Part shown: piece by piece, positions 13,701 to 25,200 of the stretch
Layout: each line of letters begins with the position of its first letter
Position numbering within the stretch: position 1 is the stretch's first letter
Assembly (NCBI GenBank): GCA_963924555.1
Contig: OZ004585.1
Location: 4,663,488 to 4,727,487 of the forward strand
From: Crambe crambe
Taxonomy: Eukaryota > Porifera > Demospongiae > Poecilosclerida > Crambeidae
DNA: 64,000 nucleotides
Direction: 5' to 3'
Program-made: the position numbers and the translations under genes
Notes under the pieces: model-generated
What the model was told of the DNA's origin: nothing
The model's database searches: none
What the model saw: only the letters and a program-made list of their open reading frames with translations

Positions 13701-16700
13701 GTTCACACCATTGTTTTTACAGTGTACCTACGTAGATCACGATGACACATAAATTGGGAAATTTTGAAGTCATAATAATTTCATTTTCCGAATGTTGTCA
13801 TGTCAGCTACTAAAATTATTTTCATGTTAGGTTGTTGAACATGACTACAAAATTTTTATGGTAAAAAAGGTAATAAGAAGGCTTAAGGGACTTAAACTTG
13901 CAGAAGTAGCTACTCCACTCCAACTGTGGTGTGCCTGCTCTTGTTAATACCTCTTTGCCAGAACTGTAGCCATAGCTACATAACTAACTTCATAGTAGCT
14001 ATAACTGAGATCTTGTACAATAACTAAGAATCTATTTAGATGCTGCATGGTGGGGTGTGACAACTTGGCAGCATGAATGGTCCAGACTCCACCATGTAAA
14101 CCTCTTAAGAAGGAAGAGTGGCTGGTAGCTATAAACTATGAATGGTAAACTGAAAAGGGGGCCGGGACCAGTTTTTATTTTTTATTTTATGAATGGTAAG
14201 GGGGGACCAGTTTACTAACAAGAAATATCTCCCAAAATGCTTATGAATGCATGTCGGATGGTCTCCGTCTCCCAAAATTTAATGTTTATTATTTAAATCT
14301 TTGTAGGCTATTATAGCAATTATGGTATCACAATGAATCAGTATGATTAAGACTGGCAGCAAATCAATAACAGCTGCATGCTATAAGTACCAAGCTGAAC
14401 TATGATCCAATCCCTACAATAATTCTTCAGCCCCATGACTAGTCTTCATGAAGACTCAGAGCCTGGGCATAGGCACTGATTATGAGTGAGAAGTAAAGGG
14501 GAAGCATGTTGTGCTCAATACACAAACAGCTATAAGCATTTTCTTCAAGCTGCTAAATTCATTGAATTTAGTATACCTGGAACTAAAATAGTCCTTCATG
14601 TAGCAAAATAGGACTGCTAGCATTTATCATGAAACAGTACCATAGCTAGAGAAGTTATGCACGCTCATGTCTGTCCATGAAGCTATGGGTCCATATATAT
14701 AATATTGCAAAACTCGCCAACATGCATTAGTGTGTGGGCTTCTTTTGACAACCAAACCATCATGAATACTTTGTTTCCTCTCTAATCAATGGCTTATGCA
14801 TGTAGCTACATATTGAGCTCAATACAATGTAATCATAGGGAGAGTGGTTTCAGTAGTTGATGCACTAACTGTCTGGCCAGGTAAGAACCATAATCTGACG
14901 TGAATAATAGCTACAAGCACTCACCAATATCTGATCGAGTTGATTGTTGAGGATATACAGTCAATGTGATTGTAATGTTGATATTGTCTCCCCTTAGTGA
15001 CAAAGAGGCCAGATTTTGCTCCACAATGCATTGAATTGCGTACTGTTTTTCTTCCATTATGACTAAATCAAGCTCACCAGTCATGATTTCCAAGGTCGTG
15101 TTAATCGTGTTACTTGTTCTATGAGTTATATTTATTGAGATCCCATTCTGTTCACAGCTGTCAGGACCACAAGATGATCCATTGAACATCCACCTCACAC
15201 TGATGTTACTTCCTCTAGCATTGCAATGAAAGATAGCTGTGTCACCATTTGTTATTGTCTGGAATGAAGGAAGAAGTTTAGTTATTGCACTTCTCTCTAT
15301 AAGAATAATATGCAGCCAATAATAACAGCATTCCTCATGGAGTTATATACACTGTACCTAGTACTTTGATTTCCATGAGGGGTCCGGTAATATCCAATAT
15401 TTGACAACGTTGAGAATCAGAGCATTGTCTGAATTTTACTTTACATCGGAATACAGTAGGACTTGAAATCAGTACAAAAAGGATTCTGCTATCTTGAGAG
15501 AATATATATTCTTTCTCTGAATCATTCATTAACCGTATTGGAGTTGAATTCACAAGTTGCTCCCATATTATAGTGTAAAGACTGCGTACAGTAGGCAGTG
15601 GTATGGGGCACATCAACATTGCAGATGCATTACAGAATACATCAGTAGAGAGAGTTTGATTAGATACAGTTGGGATAGCTGCATTAATAATAATCATTGC
15701 TGCAATTAGGAAAAGGTACTAGACAACTTGTGTAGCAGAAATGAGTTATTGAGATATTGATCAAAATTCTTAATTTTAGAGTAGAATTGGAATCAAATCC
15801 AAAGGAATTTTAGTTCAGAAAAATTATAATGGTCTATATAACTAGACTAAGTGAACGTAAATCATAGCTGATTAGCTATACCACATGTGATATGTCCACT
15901 TTGAAAGTATATAATATTATTATATTCAAGAGGCTGTTGGTACGTGTAGCTCACGGTCTGTATGTAAGTGCATGGTAATTATTATGTGACGCTAGCTAGT
16001 GCATACATAAAATATAAAAGTGCGGAGTCCTTTCATGGTACCCTCACATCTTTATAATTTTTGTACATTTTATTTAATAGATAGCATATGGATGGTAATT
16101 TTCAAGGTACTACCCTCTGCATTAACTATCTGCATATCTTCTCATTTCTTCTTCCTCTCATTTAGTTTAAGTTCCTGAAGATATCGGGCAAGAGCACATG
16201 ATCACTGCTTGATCTACACTGTGACCTTAATTATTATCAGCTCTGTATGTCATGCTAAATAAACTTACTCTATGACTCCTTTCGGAAAACTTGGTAGTCA
16301 ATGTTATAAAGGACCAGTGATGCAGCTAAAAGAGGCATGGTAGTAGCTCCCTGTGACATATTGGTGACCGCACATTGGTGACACAATGGCATGAGATGAG
16401 AAGGAATCTTCAAAATAAAGGATAAAGTCAAGGGAAGCAGCTAATAAGATGCCATGTCTCACACAATCGACAGAGCCTTTCCAGTATCATTCTGCTGACT
16501 ACTTAGGAAGATGCTGTATAATGGCATATGTTGAAGAAGAAAAAAACAAGCAGGGAATAATTTCATTCACTTCTGAAGAAACATACAAGCAAGAAGACCT
16601 GATGCTTAAATAAAGATCTTCTATGTACACTTTGCTTAAAGCTCACTTTCACAGGTAAACAGAAAGAGATGTCTATCTTAGCTATGCATTGATCTTTCAA

Positions 16701-17735
16701 TCTTTGGATAATTGAAACAATAGAAAACTAGAATTATTATTTTAAAGCTATGGTTCATTCAGTCCCGATTACAATCCAGCATACACTATAAAGAGGAATG
16801 GCACAGATGCCCCATTGTAACACTTGTCTTGCAGTAGAGTAACTCCATGGCTTCGAAGTGGTATATCATAATTGTAGCATTAGAAGGAAGGAATTAAATG
16901 TTTATGACACCAACTTGTTGCTATTTTTACTGGTACGTAGCTCTCTCCAAAATTTGTATATACCCTTTTCCAAGTACTATCATGAGACTATAAGTAGCTA
17001 TAATACTAGCTACATGGGATAGGAAACCCACATCACCCTATGGTGACAAAAAGTGTTGAGTGCTATCTTTGTCTTAAGTTTGAGTTTATATAGGCCCTTC
17101 TTCTTTCTCTTCCTTTTGTGGGTATAGGGCATTGATGCCACTGTATCCTATGCACGTAGCTACTTCAGGAAATTAAAATTTCTGCATGCATGATCATGCA
17201 GACTTAATTCTGCAAATCAAATTGCAAAGTGCATACTAGCTAGATATCCTGTATTTGAGTACATAGCTAGCTATAGCTACATTATAGTTCATGTGTATAG
17301 CTATAACTGGAGCTCAATACAGCAAAATATTGTTGCTATACTTAAACCCCTATGTAACTAACTTTGAGTAAATACAGAGTTCATTATACAACCATAGCTA
17401 GATAGCTAGCTAGCTACAAACAAATTACCAGCAAACGAGATGTCTCCCGAGTGTTCTTCCCCTATTGTGCAGCGAATAATTGCCTCAGAATCCCTTGCAA
17501 TATTGTAGGTCAGGTAGTTTCTATTGGTGTCTGTAGGCTGATCTCGGAGTAACGCACCCGTGCTGTTGTAGAACTTGAATCTTGCATTTGAGCTAGCCCG
17601 GCCGCCACTGTCTATACATTCCAGCCTTAACACATTCGGAGCTTCTTCTGAAGGTTTATAGAAGTCCAAAAGAGGCCTACCAAAAATCACATGGATTTCG
17701 CCCCAAAACAGAAAGTAAGTGAACAGAGATGCCAT
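340..17735 (-). CDS. Receptor tyrosine kinase, three Ig-like exons, 12 coding exons
   Basis: Hand-assembled spliced gene. Exons (window coordinates, read downwards): 17429-17735, 15358-15678, 14925-15296, 8438-8630, 7975-8036, 7792-7914, 6364-6450, 5841-6058, 5666-5778, 2702-2867, 2290-2432, 340-484. All junctions are GT-AG, all phases agree, and the sum is 2250 nt = 749 codons plus TAG at 340-342. Predicted protein: signal peptide (about 1-20), three Ig-like segments (to about 333), TM helix (about 351-378), juxtamembrane (to about 450), kinase (about 452-740), very short C-tail. Kinase landmarks: glycine loop GQGEFG ending near 463, VAVK lysine 485, alpha-C Glu 502, HRDLAARN with Asp 592, DFG 610-612, activation-loop tyrosines 618 and 622, PIKWMALES and DVWSFGV. 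All catalytic residues are present, so it should phosphorylate tyrosines at the plasma membrane. The N-lobe ([15 protein letters not shown]) and the DFGLS loop resemble the TAM/MET group; orthology is not claimed. Ligand unknown. Confidence 0.9.
485..2289 (-). other. RTK last intron, repeat-bearing
   Basis: No exon-like frame is visible on the coding strand. It contains a 605-bp inverted-repeat element (listed separately) and otherwise AT-rich unique-looking sequence. The small ORFs here lack domain features. Confidence 0.6.
1590..2194. mobile_element. MITE-like TIR element, CCCCAGGC family
   Basis: The ends are inverted copies: TAGCC...GTCCCCAGGCCC with a TTTTTTAA run and a nearby GTGGAGGGCC at the left, and the reverse complement at the right (GGCCCTCCAC...GGGCCTGGGGAC...GGCTA). 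The interior has no recognisable protein. The same ends flank the element at 4957-5560, so this is a family. A target duplication is not clear for this copy. Confidence 0.7.
3424..3592. repeat. Foldback element of 169 bp
   Basis: Left arm CAGTTTCTGTGAACAAACAT... through GGCAGTGATGTAGGG-type sequence is repeated in reverse complement to the right (AGGCAGTGATGTAGGG ... ATGTTTGTTCACAGAAACTG). Arms are about 55-60 bp with a short centre. It is a probable MITE inside the RTK intron between the catalytic-loop and DFG exons. Confidence 0.75.
4957..5560. mobile_element. TIR element with 9-bp target duplication (Mutator-like MITE)
   Basis: Ends TAGCCTCGTTCCCAGGCC and its inverse GGCCTGGGAACGAGGCTA, followed inward by a second inverted block (TATACACTGATTGCGCATGCG). 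The element is flanked by GATCTGTCT at 4948-4956 and again at 5561-5569. A 9-bp duplication is typical of the Mutator superfamily (family knowledge). No transposase is encoded. Confidence 0.8.
5841..8036 (-). CDS. RTK juxtamembrane and kinase N-lobe exons
   Basis: Four exons: 7975-8036 (acidic, Ser-rich juxtamembrane), 7792-7914 (juxtamembrane into YTIGQG), 6364-6450 (EFGLVY to VAVKTLK) and 5841-6058 (alpha-C helix, [11 protein letters not shown] hinge approach, [16 protein letters not shown]). The glycine loop is split between two exons after GQG. The intron between 6450 and 7792 holds a (CT)n run and a hairpin-ended repeat but no exon that I can see. Confidence 0.88.
6641..6885 (+). repeat. 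Deleted copy of hairpin-ended repeat family
   Basis: Starts with the hairpin ATCAGAGAGTGTGGTAGCAC... TCTCT followed by ATGTAGGGATGACTC, then jumps to the opposite end of the family (TGTAGGGATTGTTGGCTGG, ACAGAACAAAGATTGATCCC). Longer copies are at about 23941-24882 and 59365-60420, so this is an internal-deletion derivative. Confidence 0.65.
7668..7717. repeat. (CT)n microsatellite
   Basis: About 50 bp of uninterrupted CT dinucleotides inside the RTK intron upstream of the glycine-loop exon. The Arg-Glu repeat peptide read from it on the minus strand is not a gene. Confidence 0.95.
8438..8630 (-). CDS. RTK transmembrane exon
   Basis: A short Ser/Thr-rich stalk ([13 protein letters not shown]), a hydrophobic helix of about 28 residues ([15 protein letters not shown]...), then a basic stop-transfer (KKKRTKK). 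Read alone, the open frame extends upstream to an ATG and would mimic a small two-helix protein. However, a good acceptor (pyrimidine-rich, TTTTAG) lies just before 8630, and the joined phases (G+GG from the Ig3 exon, AT+G into the next exon) close the RTK frame exactly. That makes it an internal exon. Confidence 0.85.
9280..9695. mobile_element. CpG-rich foldback MITE
   Basis: Ends CCCGTGTAGAACTTAGCGCG and (inverted) CCCGTATCGAACTTCGCGCG. The interior is crowded with GCGCTA, TAACGCG and CGCGAAA words, unlike the AT-rich, CpG-poor flanks. No ORF. It sits directly beside a partial duplicate of the RTK transmembrane exon (9703-9760). Confidence 0.7.
9700..9765 (-). pseudogene. Partial duplicate of RTK TM exon (5' part only)
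   Basis: On the minus strand an acceptor-like ATAG is followed by ACTGTGACTAGTAGCGTCAC and TTCCTCCTCA. This matches the start of the real TM exon (ACTATGACTACTGTCACTTC CTCCTCA at 8630 downwards) and keeps the same phase. The hydrophobic helix is missing, and the CpG-rich element begins immediately after. It looks like an older TM exon copy destroyed by the insertion. Confidence 0.55.
10695..11064. repeat. Near-perfect 370-bp palindrome
   Basis: Left arm from AAAAAATTTCTTCTAAATAA reads back in reverse complement to 11064 with very few mismatches. The centre is TTCACTCGTGTGAA at about 10887-10900, so there is almost no spacer. The arms include AATAGTATTTTGTAATATTG and CACCCATCACCAAACTC. A single diverged arm occurs at about 33345-33575. 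The high arm identity suggests a recent foldback element or gene conversion between the arms. Confidence 0.85.
11455..11900. mobile_element. MITE copy, CCCACTGTTTGTGCATGCGC family
   Basis: Shares GCCTG(C/G)TACCCACTGTTTG, GGCAATGCATGACGCAATAC TGCTGAATCA and the promoter-like GCATGCTCATAC with the element at 31540-31972 in inverse orientation. The right edge is uncertain. Confidence 0.55.
12208..12846 (-). CDS. Unassigned open frame, acidic/Ser-rich, one internal stop
   Basis: Two stretches in the same minus frame are separated by one TGA at 12589-12591. The downstream part could begin at an acceptor (ATCCAG) near 12572 and reads [15 protein letters not shown]..., then a Ser/Glu/Asp-rich tail ending QFI-stop. 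No recognised domain, no membrane segment. It lies in an RTK intron on the same strand, but its phase was not needed to complete the RTK. It could be a terminal alternative exon, a degraded TE fragment or chance. Confidence 0.2.
12916..12941. repeat. Poly-C tract
   Basis: About 26 consecutive C residues; likely a length-unstable tract. Confidence 0.9.
12980..13335. repeat. Imperfect GT-rich tandem repeat
   Basis: About five diverged units built from CCAGCCT(G/C)TAAAGCTGACTT and TTGT(C/T)GAAGGTGTGTGT, alternating two half-unit types with a period of roughly 60-70 bp. No coding signal. Confidence 0.65.
14925..17735 (-). CDS. RTK ectodomain cassette 1: signal/Ig1, Ig2 and Ig3 exons
   Basis: Three exons of the RTK. 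Exon 1 (17429-17735) opens with ATG and a hydrophobic stretch ([11 protein letters not shown]...), then a Cys pair (LECIDSG and IIRCTIG). Exon 2 (15358-15678) contains [15 protein letters not shown] and FRCKV. Exon 3 (14925-15296) has an Ig-like FHC...RW...IQC pattern plus an extra CGPDSC loop. NxS/T glycosylation sites are common. All three exons end in phase 1 (one base, G, carried over), so they are interchangeable at splice level with the second cassette upstream. The upper limit of exon 2 is set by comparison with cassette 2: both use an acceptor just before a CCAACT/CCAGAA-type start, although gene 1 has a second AG 19 bases further upstream. Confidence 0.85.
15680..17400 (-). other. RTK intron 1
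   Basis: AT-rich sequence with CTAGCTAG-type repeats. No supportable exon or element boundary seen. Confidence 0.5.
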
Positions 17736-18270
17736 AGGTAAAAAGTAGCTAGCTACAACGGAGACGTCTCAGTCGTTCCGCCAGATTCGGAATTCACGTG
17801 ATCCCCTGAATTTTCAACACCCACGCATGTATCAATAATGGCTACAGCTGTAGCCAGTTTCAACTTGGCGCTAGAAATTCACGTTGCTATATGAACTGCA
17901 TTCATGCTCATTAATGAAATTGTAACTCAGCAAATCCATAGCTCCGATTCAAATACTAATCTCTTCACTTTTCTTCCGAACACAATAAACTCCGCCTCCA
18001 CCTCTGACGCCCACTTGACTCTTTCGTCGGGTTCTTTTTCATTATGGCATCCATTACCGAACATTCAGGAACAATCCCATTCAATGTTGGACTTTAGTTT
18101 CGTGGCGGGACAAAATTAGCACCATGATTATAGACAGCATGTAATATGGCATGTACAAAATTATAATGATAAAATAAATAACTTTGCAGCTAAGCAATAA
18201 GGTAGTATGGGTAGCTTTGGCAACTACACTGAGACATCAGGAATTCTTCCGAAGACGAATACAGGAGTGC
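17736..18270 (-). promoter_or_regulatory. 5' flank of the RTK gene
   Basis: This is the region upstream of the RTK start codon on the minus strand; any promoter of cassette 1 should lie here. It contains GACGTCTC and CACGTG words just above the ATG, but I see no convincing TATA box. The placement is by position only. Confidence 0.3.
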
Positions 18271-18275
18271 CTTCA

Positions 18276-18960
<685 letters not shown>

Positions 18961-18962
18961 TA

Positions 18963-21455
18963 CACTGTAAAAACAAGCGTGTTATTTTGACACGCGGTAG
19001 TGTGTCATTTGATTGTCCCCTAAAATAGCACACAATACACATGTGTCTAATGCAAGCCATGTCAATCCTACATAGCTATGTGTCGAATGCAAGTTGTGTC
19101 AATCCAACATATGTGCTGTTCAGCTTCTGTGTTAAATTAGCATTCTTTTAATAGGTTTTGTAAATACAGGTGAAATAAAATTAGCCACACAATAGACAAG
19201 ATATGATGTTAACTAAGTCAATTATGGCAGCATCTATTTGGTTGTTCGTCAGCTGGCCAATGGTTGTGTTACTAGTCCTCTGGTAGCACCAGCAACGAAC
19301 ACTTGTATCTTCATCCAGGATGGGATATGACGTTGTCTCTCAGCCTACATAAGTGAAAGGAGATGCATAACTGATCTTGTTGTCATAGTTATGGCTAATA
19401 GTTATTGTTATGTGGAACCTTCTCTCTTAAATTGGGACAGAATATGCCGGGGGGAAAAAGAACCCTCGGAACCAAACCATAGCTACTACTGTTGCAAATT
19501 GATCTGAAAAGTGAAACTCTCTATCTTAACACCTGGTCCCAAAGTGTCTTTAATCCACTGTATAATGTCACAACACATCACAGCTTTGATGCAAATTGAG
19601 CAAAGTCACATCTTACGCATGCCATTCCAACTATTAGCCTAGCTGTATACATGTGGCAGTCACAGGTAGAAAACGAACATTATTCTAATCCACTATGCTG
19701 GATTCAGCTCTCTATATCTGAAGATTGTTACTATTTTAGACCTTGAAATTCATTTATACAGAGTTAGATGCTGTGTATAAATTTGGAGGTTAATTGTCAT
19801 TATCTGATATACCACATTGAATTAGGCAACTAAATAGGCACAGACTGCCATGTTTTCTGTAATCATTAATCTATAGCTTCTACGAACATAGATTTCAGTC
19901 CTTATGCTATCAGAGGTCATAATTATTATATAGAATGAGCTGCTTGCCAACAAAGCTCGATAAAGACACTGTCTGAAGTTTCTGGACACCCCTTCTGAAT
20001 CAGCAAGTGTTGAGAAACCTGTGCTAACACTGGGGCTCAAAGTTTGAGGAATTATAGAACTATGATCCAGGGTTTTATACAGCAGAGTGGGAAAGGGGGG
20101 GGGGGGGGGAGATCCCCCTCTGCCCCTTAACTGAATGTGTCTTTATAATCTCTGCTATATAGCACATTTTCCCCTCACACATGCCCACATGCATAGTCCC
20201 CCCTCTATCCAAAATTCCTATGTGAAACCCTGTCAATATCTAACACACAGGTTAGAATTCAGCTTGTCTCAAAGCTCATTGATTTAGAAGGGTGTCTAGA
20301 AATTGAAAAGAAATGCTGAAATCTTAAATAGTGTCTTTATTGAGCTATTGCATCACGATTGTTATTAAAGCAAGCAGTTGGTTCCATGGCCTTTGATAGC
20401 ACAGGACTAGCTGAAGTCTGTTTTTCGAAAAGGCTTGTCCTGAGCATCTTCTGCTGTCAAGTTATATATAGACATCAGAAAATTGAATTATCTAGTATAG
20501 ATGGTCATTTTACTCTAACTGGTATAAAATCTTGTGTCAACTATACTAGGCCACAACATCATTAAAATACAGAACCACCTTGACAAGGCTCTATCTTAGC
20601 CACTCAGTAAGTGTACACAGCGAATATAATCAAATTCTATAGTCAATAAACAACGGAAAACTAAACCCCACTCAAGCGAGTCGACATTTCACATCTACGA
20701 ACACAAACTCAGCAATCTCAACACTTGAACTCACCCAATCAATGTCCACTAAGGCCTGACCACATAGTAGAAACCTGCGTATGGAAATAGTTTACAGGCA
20801 ATGAATGCTTGCTAGTGCAAGCCTTACTGATTAAAGGTTTATTAAGTAGCAAACTACTTAACTTGGTGTTCTATAATACGTAGCTAGTGTCTACAACATA
20901 CTTGGGCTATGGTGTTTGATCTTTTCGACCAATTTATAGTGAACACTCATGTTACTGACACAAACTTCACAGAATAATGCTTTATGGCCACCAAACTTTG
21001 CTAGGATGGCCAACCAAACCTTGCAGTGGTTGGCCATAATGATCAGCTGCCTGAAGAAATGAAGTTCTAAACAGGAAGCTTTAATTCACATAGCTAGACA
21101 CCAGCATGCAGCTAAAATATGCCCATAGCTTACCTCTCTGACTTCTTTTCCACCTTAGAAGACACAATAAAACAGCTGAGGTTGGTTAACAGAGTCCTTC
21201 ACTAAATTCCAATGCAGCTGCAAAGTCTCAAATACTGAGCATGCTCAGTATGGGTACCATAGTAACGCATGTATAACATACATTATGTGTGCTGATTTAG
21301 CAACATTAACACGTTACCTATGAGTTAAATTGATCTAGGTGTGTCATACTTACACATGTGTAGGACATAACGTGCTGATTTGACACATGTTGCAGCATTT
21401 GACACATGTGTGACACATTACAAGGTGTCATGATAACACACTTGTTTTTACAGTG
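18963..21455. mobile_element. 2.5-kb TIR DNA transposon, CACTGTAAAAACAAG ends
   Basis: Left end CACTGTAAAAACAAGCGTGT and right end (reverse complement) CACTGTAAAAACAAGTGTGT agree over about 32 bp with about four mismatches. The ends are flanked by TA on both sides. ACACATGTG subterminal words recur near both ends. Only short ORFs lie inside, so the copy is non-autonomous or dead. A TA flank fits Tc1/mariner-type or similar cut-and-paste elements, but the superfamily is not resolved. A related right end (TTGTTTTTACAGTGTA) is at 13711-13726. The element separates the two RTK ectodomain cassettes. Confidence 0.75.
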
Positions 21456-22207
21456 TATTAACGACTCTTACTGTAATGTTGCTTAAAGATGCATAAATCA
21501 TGATTATGTAAATTCAGTGAAAAAAAAACAGGGTGGGAGGACAAAAGGGTATAGCTATCATCAGACAGAGGGCATGATAGTGCTCTTGGGATGACCTATG
21601 ACCCTCCATAAGTACTGGATTTTCTCAGAATTGAGTAAGTTCAAGTTCTAGCTGATATGACTGCTAACCATGTAGGTATTTTACGTATGTGCCTTCTTAT
21701 TATGCAGGAGAATTTCTTCTGAGGAAAGACTCAACATGGAAGAACGATAAAAGTGCACAGTGCACTTTTTCATTCTTCAGGTTCTTTTTCTTTGTACTGG
21801 CATGCACAAGCTAGAGAAAAGTTAAGCTATGCTATGACTACATTCCATGTGAATACACAAAACTATAGAGTCACGTTCTTATACTCATTCTGCTTTCTTA
21901 GTAAGCTGCATGCAAACGTAGTTGCCACGACTCTCACTACCATAATTGTCACCTGAAACTAATCTTAATCATATCACATTGCCACTAGCTATACACAGTG
22001 CCACTAAGATAGAACTAATTTGATTGATTTGATTTGGAGGTGCGTTTGCTGATGGAAGCATTTTTAAAGTCCCATGTGGTATATAGCTATACACTTGAAG
22101 ATAAATGTTGGAACTGAATTTTGAAGTTTGTACAGTACATGCACTAAGGACTAGCCACTTCAACATAATTAACTGCAGCATCATAGTTTCATAACAATCA
22201 CAGCTAC

Positions 22208-25200
22208 CTATTGTGGTACTCTTTTCCTGTCGAGGATGTATAATCAATGTAACAGTAGCATTATTTATCTGCAGATTTTGTTCTACTGTACGCTGAATAG
22301 TGTAGGTTTTCTTCTCCATTATGACAGAATGAACCTCACCAGTCCTGATCTCCAAGGTAGTGTTTATGATGAAGCTATTGTTATTCGCAGTTTGAGTTCT
22401 ATTTGTAGAAATCCCATTCTGTTCACAGTCATCAGGACCACAAGATGATCTGTTAAATGTCCATCTCAAACTTATATCACTTCCTGTAGCATAGCACTGA
22501 AATATAGCTGTGCCACCATTCGTTATATTCTGGGTTGATGGGAACACTGATACTTCACTCCTCTCTGAAATGATATGCAAATAATATATGTAGCTACTTG
22601 GAGCGATATTATTTATTCCTTATTTCTACAGCCTCAGAGGTGTTTTACTACTATGCATTATGGCTTCATTCATCATTATATAGCTATAGCTAGGTATAAG
22701 TAGCTACCTAGCTATACCATGATGTCGTGTAAGATCTTACCTAGTATAAGAAATTCCATAAGTGGTCCAAATATTGTATCCAATGAACAACGATGAGGAT
22801 CAGAGGAACGTTTCAATATTACTTTACATCGAAATGCCATCTGATCAGTGGAGTTAGATATTGATACAGTAAGGGTTCTGTTATCTGGAGAGAGTATGTA
22901 TCCTCTTGACTCTGAATCATTCATTACTTGAATTGTAGTTGAGTCCACAATTTGCTCCCATATTATAGTGTATGAATTGCGTACAGTAGGCAGTGGTATG
23001 GGACATGTCAACATTGCTTTTGAATCATTACGGAATACATCAGTCATGGTAGTTCGATTAGACACTTCTGGGACAGCTGCATCATAATGGATATAGCAGA
23101 ATGTATTTGCATGGCTGCTAAATATTCTTAGATGATAGCTATTGATTTAACAGTATCCCAGTTTGTTTAAAAACATCAGTAGGTATACAGATACAGATTT
23201 CTTATCTGCAAATGTCTGGCAAAATATTGTAGCTAATTATGACCATAAAATGCATACTCTCAAGTTAGCCATAACATGCTGCATGGTACTGCACATGCAG
23301 ACTTATAGCTAATGCTGACACATATCTTAGCCACATGCTAGCTAGCTATTGTTTTTGTGATTCATTCAATTGTGGAAGTCTGTTGTAGCTAGCTATGCAG
23401 CAACTACAGCATGTCCAGACATTGTTCACGGTGGACGCAGTGTTGAAATTCTGCTCAAAGCCTAGTGAAGCCCATCTGACTGCTGTTAGCTAAATACATA
23501 CTTAAAGGGAACAGCAAGTCTTGCACTCAAGTTCAAGAAATATATTTATGAAAACTTGGTTGGATTTTCAGATGCAGATTGGCTGGTAAAAGTATACGTA
23601 CATTACTACACTATAACGATCCCTACATGTTGGAGCCACACCCTCCTACTGTGGACCACCCACACAGCTAACCAATTGAACATGTCATTTCTTGCACAGA
23701 CTTCAAACAATACACACATAATCATCACATTCATTTATGCTGTATCATGATTGTCACCTAGGCTTTGATCTAATTACAGTAGTCACTATTCTTGCCTGTA
23801 AGTCAGTCTCCTTGCAATTTTTGATTAAGTCTTTTGCTGTTGTAACACTGAGTCTAGCTAGAACCTGCTCCTGGGAGTTTGCCGACTGTATAGTTCACTC
23901 AAACCCCCAACACTACATATACGTCGGGTAGCTTCAGATTATAGTGTAGTAATGTACATATATGTAGGGATTGTTATAGTGTAGTAATGTACGTATATGT
24001 GGCTGGATATACAGAACAAAGATTGATCCCATTTCCATCCTTCTTGTTTCCTTACTTTTTTGAGCAGTGGTCATCCCTACATCCTTTTTCATTTCACGAA
24101 ATGCTTTTTCCCTTACTTGTTCCTGGTCTTTTTTCCTCTTTTATGGTTTTAGCTATGTATAGAGTTCATTCTTCTATGTGTATGCAAGGACAGATGAAAG
24201 AAGAATAGTTCTCCAATAGTTCTCCAGCATACCAGCCCAATCATTATCAACGAGTCAAGGTGTTGTGTTATTGTTGAGCTATACTTGGAGATCGAAGGAA
24301 GATGCTGAAATAGAGTCTACCGTCGTGAATCTAAATCCCCGAGTCGATACAGTAGTCTATCATCATTATCTAGAGCTAGCTAGCTAGCTAGCTAGAGACA
24401 GCTGAGTAATATTATAATTTCGAATAATTGGATATCAAATACATGCGCATGCGTATTATAGAAAAGATGGCTTCCTAATTGAATTTAGTCGAGTGCTGTG
24501 CTTCGTAGTGTCTCCTTTTTCATCGACTCTTTCGAGGATCAATGAGTAGAAAAGATCGTAGTTCGTGTGGATTTATCCAGAAATCATAGCTGTAGCTTGA
24601 GTGGTTCGAGAGATATGGCTATCTAAGAAGAAGAATAATAAAGAAGAAGAAGAATCCAGCGATTTACCTGCTTGCCGTATTTCTGAAACGGTAAGCTCCC
24701 TGGTCCTGAATCTTGGTCTGCACATTGTAGTAGTAGGCTCTAGTAGGCTGGATAATCATTCACAGTAGCTTTTGTTAGGTCTAAGTGGGGGAACTAGAAT
24801 TTCACTTTTGTATTAGTCTATAGGCGGCGCGCGCGGCCGTCCGAGTCATCCCTACATAGAGAGTGCTACCGCACTCTCTGATGTAGCTCTACATTAATGT
24901 AGCTAGCTATACATGTACAAGTCAGTTTTCAACAGACATCTTGGGCTATAATTGAACAATGAATACCAACATGGTACCAATATTACCTTGGGACCCAATA
25001 TCAACTTTGGGCAAGTCCCATATCAACTTGGAAACAATTACATCAGGTCTCTCATTAACTTAGGACTATCAATTTGGGACCAATGGGACCAGGTCCCACA
25101 TCAACTCAGGACCAATGGGACCAGGTCCCAAATTAACATAGCAATCCAACATCAATTTAGTTTACTAGGGACAAATGGATCAGATCCCATCAACAAATTT

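Larger units (their letters stand above)
8631..14924 (-). other. RTK intron between Ig3 and TM exons (6.3 kb)
   Basis: Holds the pseudo TM exon, the CpG-rich MITE, a hairpin-end copy (9849-9884), the 370-bp perfect-type foldback (10695-11064), a CCCACTGTTTGTGCATGCGC element (about 11455-11900), an unassigned ORF (12208-12846), a poly-C tract, GT-rich tandem repeats (13000-13330) and a CACTG element end near 13726. I see no further receptor exon. Confidence 0.55.

Noticed and set aside
19250-19345. Minus-strand peptide LDEDTSVRCWCYQRTSN as an extra receptor exon
   Set aside because: It lies inside the CACTG-ended transposon, lacks Ig landmarks and has no matching splice phase.
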